Assembly: GCA_027596945.1 (NCBI GenBank)
Contig: JADGJH010000572.1
Location: 1 to 16,651, forward strand
DNA from: Physocladia obscura
Taxonomy: Eukaryota; Chytridiomycota; Chytridiomycetes; Chytridiales; Chytriomycetaceae
Direction: 5' to 3'
DNA: 16,651 nt
Positions 10,819-16,651 of the stretch are shown one piece after another. The position numbers and the translations under genes were made by a program. Under the pieces are notes generated by a model, which ran no database searches, was not told where the DNA came from, and was given only the letters and a program-made list of their open reading frames with translations. Numbering within the stretch: the first letter of the stretch is position 1; the number at the start of each line of letters is the position of its first letter.

Positions 10819-12048
10819 TTAGGTTTTCGCCTTTGAGCTGAGGATTTTTGCGAATAACCGGAATGGTTGTGATAGTGATGGTAGTGATAATGCTCGAAGT
10901 GTTAAATGAACGATGCTGTTAATATTGCATAGGATGACAAAAATACTGGCGAGAGTACCAATTGCCGTGGGGAGCATCTCGGAAACTATTTCTGAAATTA
11001 AGGATTTGAATGTGAGCAGAAGAAAGAATTCAATTGAGCAATAAAAGTTTCCGAAAACGCTATAGCAGGAGTCTTAACTTCTGAATTCCAACTTTTCGTT
11101 AAAATAGTTGAGAACAAAATAATGAACGAAAAAAGTTTCAACAAAAAAAGGAACGAAGACCAAAAATCCACGGAAGTCAGTTTTTAAACTCGTTGGATGG
11201 ATGATCAGTTGAATAAGCACAACCAATGAAAGAGTTTGTAAACCCCACTGACCTACAAGATAACTGAGAATACACAAAGCTCTTACACATGGAGGAGCAT
11301 TGACATGGCACCAATACCTCCCCGTCAAGAGACCCACACCCAACCAGCCAGGAAAATAGTGAAACAAAAATGATGGAACAACACATTCTATAGAGTTATT
11401 CGAAAACTTGTTGCCAAACGGATTCACGTCATGCTATTTGAGCCTCGAATCAAGTAGACCCTTATAGGTGTATGACTTTTTCAAAAGACACAAAAAGGTA
11501 ATTGATAGCCATTTCAAACAGGAACATTCCAAGAGCAAGCACAATGGCGAAAATAGAGACGGAATCATCGAGAGAAACTGATATAACAGCCAGATGTGGC
11601 GACTGGGGGATGCCAGGGAACCACATGATGTGAGAATTGTTCTTGGAGATACTGAAAAACACGCGATGCAGCGACCATTCAAAAGCCCGGGTGGAACCAG
11701 CACAACGGTGGGCGTGCTTCACTTCGTTCCACTAGAGACTAATGTGCGCGACCAATGTATTATCGCGCGCATTGATAGTCAAATGCCAGTGGGTGTGAAA
11801 ATGCCGAATTTTTATTGATGGATTGTTCTCCAAATTCAGTTTTGGTAGCCGTCGCAACGCACCGTTATTGAGGCTGCTGTGAAACCTAAATCCAGAAATA
11901 AAACCAAAATTTGCGCCAAATTGGATGGTTTAGTGCCATGTTCCTGCCGTCGTTCGTCCCGAAATGTGATTCGTGGGTTGTCCGGAAAAACTGAAATATA
12001 AAACAGACTACTTCGAAGGAAGGTTTAATGAAAGAGTTTCTTACTCAT
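10819..12048 (-). CDS. Unrecognised multi-pass membrane protein, 304 residues
   Basis: Predicted exons, minus strand: 12048-12045, 11990-11863, 11731-11477, 11433-11079, 10991-10819. Phases agree and give a single 304-residue frame ending at TAA 10821-10819. The first coding exon is only ATG plus one base, followed by a good GTAAGA donor. About six hydrophobic segments are visible, near residues 26-45, 102-126, 147-167, 180-207, 217-240 and 255-281. A Cys/Trp-containing loop (GRYWCHVNAPPCVRALC) precedes the fourth. The N-terminus is charged (RITFRDERRQEHG) and the C-terminus basic (SSKAKT). I do not recognise the family; it could be a small receptor or transporter, but nothing diagnostic supports either. 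Weak points are the 131-nt second intron and the GTCATA donor at 11476 (an alternative, GTGTCT, lies 15 nt before it in the transcript). It is divergent from the Ser/Thr-rich protein gene, with 176 bp between the start codons. Confidence 0.55.
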
Positions 12049-12224
12049 TCATATATACTTTTATTGTATTATTTAAATAAAGAATTATAAAGAAGCCCCA
12101 AAACAACAAGTATTTTTGTCTGAACTATATGATGTTCAGCTTGTGAACCTTGAAAACAACCATCAAATACAAAAAATCATAACTTCCAAGACAAAAAAAA
12201 GTAAGAAACAAATCAAAACAAACA
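12049..12224. promoter_or_regulatory. Shared divergent promoter region
   Basis: The start codons of the minus-strand membrane-protein gene (12048) and the plus-strand Ser/Thr-rich protein gene (12225) are 176 bp apart, so both promoters must lie here or overlap. The DNA is very AT-rich, with TATATATA next to the minus-strand start and an A-rich leader (12190-12224) before the plus-strand ATG. No specific factor site is recognisable. Confidence 0.45.
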
Positions 12225-12732
12225 ATGAAAGTTCTTTTGCAAGGCATTATTTTCATAAGCGCGGTTATGGCGATTCGATTGTAAGTGATAACAAACTCTC
12301 CAAATGCTATCACTTTAACACAGTTTTATCAGGAAGGACTTTAGCTTTGGCTTCAAAGCTGGCAGAATAAATTTGATTGCTGTTGTTTCAACCTCAATCC
12401 TTCCAACAGAGAGGTCCACTCTTACTGCAACGACTGGCAAGAGCGATCCAACCGTCACTACTAGTGTGCCTTTGACAACTTCTGGCAAGATTTCCGAAAC
12501 ATCGACAATTAAACAAACTGCTACATGAAGCGTACTAAAAAATACTTCTGCATCTGTTCAGAGTCTGAAAATCACGGCAAGTCATACCACTGCAACGAAA
12601 TCCAGCTTAGAGACCACATACAAAACTACTAGTACAAATAGCTTTCAAGTAGCAAGCTTTAATTCCTCTGCAGCTGTGAATTTTGGGCTCTCTGGTGCTT
12701 TTTGGGCTTTAATCACTCTCTTTTTCATTTGA
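12225..12732 (+). CDS. Ser/Thr-rich secreted, probably GPI-anchored protein, interrupted by an in-frame TGA
   Basis: Exon 1 is 12225-12280 and exon 2 starts at 12324 after a 43-nt intron (GTAAGT...ACACAG). An alternative acceptor 9 nt later keeps the frame. The product begins with a signal peptide (MKVLLQGIIFISAVMA). A long Ser/Thr-rich stretch follows (STLTATTGKSDPTVTTS, ASHTTATKSSLETTYKTTS), then a typical GPI signal: small residues (NSSAA), a spacer and a hydrophobic tail (GLSGAFWALITLFFI) ending at TGA 12730-12732. This architecture is that of fungal cell-surface mannoproteins. An in-frame TGA at 12526-12528 splits the frame; taken literally it gives an 86-residue secreted peptide without anchor. 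Either the gene is freshly broken or a second intron removes the TGA: TACTAA at 12533-12538 and CAG at 12559-12561 look like a branch point and acceptor. A phase-0 donor at 12466 (GTGCCT) would give 122 residues. The donor is weak and the would-be intron is itself Ser/Thr-rich in frame. Confidence 0.6.
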
Positions 12733-13349
12733 GTGAAAAAAAATATTCCAAAATTCAATTTAAAAAATAAAAAATTTTCAATTGAAATTTTTGAGCATCC
12801 CGTTTTCGTCGCGACTTATTTCACGACACATTGTTAATTTGTGATTGTATACATTGTGCAACTAGTATTTGAGGCACAAGAAATTTCTTTTTTAGTTTAT
12901 TCATAATTTTATTAATTAGTTTTCTTTTCTCGTTTGAGAGTTTGGATTTTTATAATTATTTGACTTGCAACTCATCTTCTTAATATTGGCTTTGTGGACA
13001 GTTTTTTTGATAGGAGAAAAAAATCAGAGCTCAAGAAATCATGCCAGAGTAAAGAAGGTTCTTGTTGCCTTTTGCAATTTTGGCGGAAGGTTCAGAAAAA
13101 ATTTTCTGCAATTTCTGAACCTTCGAAAAAATTCCAAAATCATATCTTTCCACACGAACAAAAAGAACGAAATTAATGTTTTAATAAAATTTTGTGCAAC
13201 TTCACCATCTGTAAAAAAATGTCTTTCCATTATTAATAAGAAAAACAGTGTTTCAAATTGATGGTGAATCATTAATTTTTGAACCTTCTACCAAAGAATT
13301 TATATAAAATTAACCAAAACAATCTACTTACCATAAAATAAAGCTATTT
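12733..13349. other. AT-rich intergenic DNA with one hairpin
   Basis: About 600 bp of very AT-rich DNA between the Ser/Thr-rich protein gene and the Harbinger relic. The open frames here are Lys/Asn/Phe/Ile-rich, as expected from AT bias, and show no domain. The only clear structure is the inverted repeat listed separately. Confidence 0.5.
13086..13124. repeat. Perfect 13-bp inverted repeat
   Basis: GAAGGTTCAGAAA at 13086-13098 and its exact complement TTTCTGAACCTTC at 13112-13124, with a 13-base loop. It would form a stable hairpin in RNA or single-stranded DNA. No T-tract or adjacent gene end explains it; a small MITE remnant is one possibility. Confidence 0.8.
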
Positions 13350-14201
13350 TCAAGGCCAAAGATAATAATAACCCCCCAATTTTCCATTGTCTGATTCAGG
13401 TAATTACTGAGCTGACCACTCTAGCAGAAGTTTGTTCATTCCATAAAAATCATTCCAAATCCCCTATTTTAAGTGGAATTATAACCCTGTTGAACATTTC
13501 ATTGGAAACAACTCCATAATTTGGTAAAGAAAAGAGCAAATTGATCAATCTTGCATGAAAATCATGTCAATATTTTTAAACTGTTATTTGTGTGTAAAGC
13601 AGTACTTTAAAAAAGATAACACAGGACTCCAGTTATGTAAAAAGTATGCAGCCAACCATTGTAGAAGTCATTCTGATTGTCCTGATGTGTTTGCTCTTGC
13701 ACAAGATAGTTCTTGCCATCAATAGATTTCCAATGGTTTCAGACAAGCAGCTCTTTTTGATGGATGGTAGCTGTTTAAATTTGCTGATTTGCTGGTGATA
13801 GCCATTGCACTTGTGCATCTTTGATCTGATCCAAAGCAGTTGACAGTACTTTTAAGCCTCATGAAGAGTATCTCCCAAAATACTGGGAGGAATTCCAAAG
13901 AGCTGACAAAGTTCACTGTATTTACTGGTGTCCAGACTGAAATAAGAACAGATATCAAATAAAGTTGAGAAGAACTTGTGTACAACTGCAGTAGTAAACC
14001 CAGCACTGTCAACTTTCTTGATAGTTTAGGAAAATGACTCCATAATCCAGAGACTGATTCAACAATGTAGTCTTTGCTGAATTCTTTGAGAATAGTTTCA
14101 AATGTCAGCCTGTCAAATCTTATATGATGGATAAATTCAGTTATGTGCCATGATGTATCTTGTGGCTCTTTTAAATTGCTGGTGTTATGACAAAAAGTCA
14201 A
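13350..14201 (-). pseudogene. Decayed PIF/Harbinger (HARBI1-like, DDE_Tnp_4) transposase
   Basis: Minus-strand DNA shows, in correct order but in shifting frames, the landmarks of a HARBI1-like transposase. The N-terminal region holds HIRFDRLTFETILKEF (near 14100). A helix-turn-helix-like segment is SELCQLFGIPPSIL (near 13880-13925), followed by the start of the catalytic domain, SIDGKNYLVQ (13713-13724 for IDGK), with the first expected Asp. Then come FYNGWLHTFYITGVLCY (near 13646), LPNYGVVSNEMF (near 13492-13523), where relatives have Asp and this copy has Asn, and a GDLE...NEQTSARV block near 13410-13450. Reading through needs several frameshifts and passes stops (TAA after LHEA, TAA after ANQQI, TGA after LLV and others). 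The copy is dead. Terminal inverted repeats and target duplications were not found by eye. Confidence 0.75.
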
Positions 14202-15317
14202 GTGTTAAAAAATAAATAGCCTGTTGGATTTCCAACATTGAAATATATTTTAATAAATAAAAAATTTCTTTAGCTCACACAGATCTTATTGATTGCATTT
14301 ATATTGAGCTCTTCGCGCCGTGGACAAACTGTGGATGATCTTCATTTTTATTTTTTATGGATTGAAAGCATGATTTTGACCGTCACATTGTCCTTCATAT
14401 TTCATTCACATTTGTATTCACTTTCACTTTTACAAATTTGCCAAATTGAAATTTTTGTTACATTTTTTGGGTCTTTCACTGTGTAGTACTCACTTTTTTT
14501 TGAAAAAAAAGGAGTCAATTTTCATCACAACAGTCTTCAGCTATCTGAATCCGTTTACTATGTGCCGTGGTTTTTCACAAAGACTCTAACTTGCTAGCTA
14601 AGGATTGATGCTAGTAAGTTCCTTGAAGCACTTAGAAAATAATGCAACGAAACTGATTTTCAAAAAATATACAAAGCGTCAAACTGCTCTACAACAATCA
14701 TGCAAATAATTTTTGCCCTGTTCATGTGCGTGAGCTTCCCAATTGTATCTCTGGGAGCAAAACTATAATAGTTTGGAGGCACTTTTTTGGCTGTCTTGCT
14801 GATCGGGATGCGATATTCAGCAACTTTTCCAAATCTTTTTTTTTCATCATACACAGTAGGCTTTAGATATCAGCTCGCGTTGATGAGCCTGTTGTAATTG
14901 TATATGACAAGGCAACAAAAATCTGGGCAACCCTTATGATTCCGAAGTAATTAATATGTTGCTAGCAAGGCTTTTTAGGTTGTTAGTATTACAAGTGGTG
15001 CTGAAAAAGTTTGAAATTTAGAAGAAACCCCAAGCGTTCGGCGCGCAGTCAAAGGAGTTGATTCAAATCTATGATTAGCGAAGAAAGAGTAGTGAAAGAT
15101 AATAAAGAAGACACCAATAATAATATGAATGAAAATTGATTAATATAATGAATATTTTCAATTCGAGATTTCTATTGTAAAAAACTAAGAATAATGAGAT
15201 GTAATAGGAAAGTATCAGCAATGAAACAAAATTGAGAATGGCTTTGCAGAACAACTGTTGGAAATGCAAATTCAGTCAATGAATTTTCGAGTTTTCTTTT
15301 TTGACATCCACAAATCA
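14202..15317. other. Intergenic DNA, no supported gene
   Basis: About 1.1 kb of AT-rich DNA between the Harbinger relic and Tim9. One minus-strand frame (14854-14660) starts MYDEKKRFGKVAEYRI and has a less biased composition than its surroundings, but I recognise no family in it and it ends after 64 codons. A near-palindromic T-run/A-run hairpin lies at 14488-14515 (ACTCA..T8..A8GGAGT). No tRNA or other RNA gene was recognised. Confidence 0.45.
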
Positions 15318-15864
15318 ATGAACGCAGCTGAACAATCCCAACGGCGCCTTGTGAGTAAACAGCAGCAAATTATACCAATCGAGGGCTCCAATTAATAACG
15401 AAGCTTGAATCGTTTGCGAGTACTAATATAAAGCGAAACTTGTTGAGTCGAGGGCGATTCCACGCTGTAAACATCGTAACCCAACGAAACCATACACTAT
15501 CACAGCAGACTGTCGATAGTCGTTGATTTATCTATTGCACTGCGAACGGTGATCAATCAATCAGTTGATCGACTGTACGCATATTTCAATATTTTAAAAT
15601 CATAAAAACAAGTTCAAGGATAACTACACGGCACTTGCATCCATGGTGGACGTTTGCTTTAGAGACTGCGTCAATGACTTTACATCAAAAACTTTGTCTG
15701 GAAAAGAGGTTGCTTCCTCTTTAGTTTTTATTTCTGTAACTCACAATAATTCACAGGAAACTTGCGTAAATCGATGCACAGAAAAGTTTCTGAAGTTGTC
15801 AATGCGGGTTGACTTCAATGCAGCTGCATATCATTTGGAGCAACAAAAAAATACGTCAGCTTAG
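15318..15864 (+). CDS. TIM9: Mitochondrial intermembrane-space chaperone Tim9
   Basis: Tim9 pairs with Tim10 in the small-TIM hexamer that escorts hydrophobic precursors across the intermembrane space to the inner and outer membrane insertion machineries. Predicted exons are 15318-15350, 15613-15708 and 15757-15864; 78 residues, slightly shorter than the family's 85-90. The twin CX3C signature is complete: CFRDC (C26, C30) and CVNRC (C46, C50), separated by 15 residues as in Tim9. The typical VNDFTSKTL follows the first pair and EKFLKLSMRV the second. Intron 2 (48 nt, GTTGCT...TCACAG) is secure by family alignment. Intron 1 (262 nt, GTGAGT donor) joins MNAAEQSQRRL to FKDNYTALAS. The start is plausible (NAAEQ recurs in fungal Tim9), but a missed mini-exon is possible. 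There is no cleavable presequence, as expected for import by the MIA pathway. AATAAA lies at 15882-15887, just after the stop. Confidence 0.88.
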
Positions 15865-16651
15865 TCGACTAGATTAACAAAAATAAAAGTAATCAAAAAA
15901 AATGTTGCAGTTTGGTTTTTGATATTGACTATTTCCATGAATTTAATCCATTCAGTTTCTTATATTTTTTAACCTTGCATGATTGACTAGGGCTTGTTGG
16001 TATTGAGGAAAACCAAAATAATCGACCCTTATCATAGAAATTGTTGAATGAAAACAACTGCGCCAAAAATTATTTCTAAAATTTATTGAAATTTCAATGC
16101 TGGTAGCAGCAGCAGCAGTGTAGAGTCAGTTGCCAAGTTTGCTGCTAAGTCATTCGAGCGAGAATAGAGTGGCAATGTTTTCTTGAGATGATCAGGTGTG
16201 TTAGAATTGTATAAACTTATGTTCTATTTTTGCGTCACTGCTTTTTTATATATATATTGAAACGTGAGTCATTCACTCTTGATAGAAGGTTCAATTCAAA
16301 AGTGCATTGAAATATTTAAAAAAAATTTAAAGTGGCACATTTCTACTTTATTCTTGGATTTGGATTTGGCCTTGGACTTACACAACTACTAATATTCAAA
16401 ATCTAATACAAAGAAAGAGCATGAGCTCAGAATGATGAAAAACAGCAATACCAAGGAGTACAGTTAAACAACCACAAGCAGAAAAGTGCAGTCTACCACC
16501 AGCATTATTGGTGGCCATGCAAGAACTTGCCATGTTGATGTTAATAAAAAACTGAGTAATATAAACCAATTACTAATAAATTGCTCATACAAGTAGTGCA
16601 GATATATTGTATGTGTTATCTTCCAATTAATCTGTCAGCTAAGGCCCCATT
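15865..16651. other. Intergenic DNA, no supported gene
   Basis: About 790 bp downstream of Tim9. It holds a possible Tim9 polyadenylation signal (15882-15887), a short AGC microsatellite and an AT dinucleotide run near 16248-16258. Toward the edge (16380-16600) there are short frames broken by stops. No domain is convincing. Confidence 0.5.
16105..16118 (+). repeat. AGC trinucleotide microsatellite
   Basis: Four AGC units plus AG, in non-coding DNA. A short simple repeat with no visible function. Confidence 0.85.

Noticed and set aside
11594..11818. 74-codon plus-strand ORF opposite the membrane-protein gene
   Set aside because: The minus strand gives a spliced, phase-consistent membrane protein over the same bases, so this is its antisense shadow.
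12965..13261. 98-codon plus-strand ORF in the AT-rich spacer
   Set aside because: It begins at TTG, not ATG. It is rich in Lys, Asn, Phe and Ile as expected from AT bias, spans the hairpin, and has no domain.
14660..14854. 64-codon minus-strand ORF with coding-like composition
   Set aside because: Too short, with no family recognised and stops in frame just upstream. It was kept only as a remark in the intergenic entry.
15045..15085. GATTCAAATC near 15060 as a tRNA B-box
   Set aside because: The flanking bases do not form a T-stem and no acceptor, D-arm or anticodon stem can be drawn.
13279..16294. TTGAACCTTCTA near 13279 and its complement near 16283 as possible terminal inverted repeats around the Harbinger relic
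   Set aside because: A 12-base match between two points in 16 kb is expected by chance several times. Similarity beyond the core is weak, and the interval would include the Tim9 gene.
16430..16600. Broken frames containing IPRSTV, similar to a pogo/Tigger-type HTH turn
   Set aside because: Only a handful of residues match and flanking residues do not fit in any frame, so there is no support for a transposase.
16625..16651. Edge sequence reading GGGGCCTTAGCTGACAG on the minus strand, reminiscent of a transposon terminus
   Set aside because: No matching inverted copy was found in the window, and the sequence is cut by the edge.

Overview
The window is nuclear DNA of a fungus. Almost every gene reads only after removal of short GT-AG introns, mostly 43-90 nt. 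Intergenic DNA is AT-rich with poly-A tracts and AATAAA-type 3' ends. The gene set (fungal-type glycogen debranching enzyme, UPF0658 Golgi membrane proteins, a Ser/Thr-rich GPI-anchored protein, Tim9) and the transposase relics (IS630-like, Harbinger-like) fit an early-diverging fungus, perhaps a chytrid. The phylum is my inference.

Layout, left to right. 1-168: start of an unrecognised minus-strand ORF running off the edge. 482-922: IS630/Tc1-like transposase relic with only its helix-turn-helix half. 1104-2591 and 2721-4069: two tandem minus-strand UPF0658 paralogues, one with five introns and one with a single intron, sharing only the last intron site. 4385-10320: a complete 15-exon glycogen debranching enzyme gene, minus strand, both catalytic halves intact. 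10819-12048: a five-exon gene for an unrecognised 304-residue multi-pass membrane protein, minus strand. It lies head to head with 12225-12732, a Ser/Thr-rich secreted and probably GPI-anchored small protein, plus strand, with one in-frame TGA. 13350-14201: a decayed Harbinger (HARBI1-like) transposase. 15318-15864: a three-exon gene for the mitochondrial chaperone Tim9, plus strand. 15865-16651: no gene seen.

The genes are separate eukaryotic transcription units, not an operon. They cover glycogen breakdown (cytosol), Golgi and other membranes, the cell surface and mitochondrial protein import. I see no evidence of a defence system, CRISPR array or other novel multi-gene system. The most interesting points are the unequal intron content of the UPF0658 pair, the TGA-interrupted GPI-protein gene and the unassigned membrane protein. 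Exon models were built by hand from reading frame, splice-site consensus and similarity to remembered families, so they are predictions.
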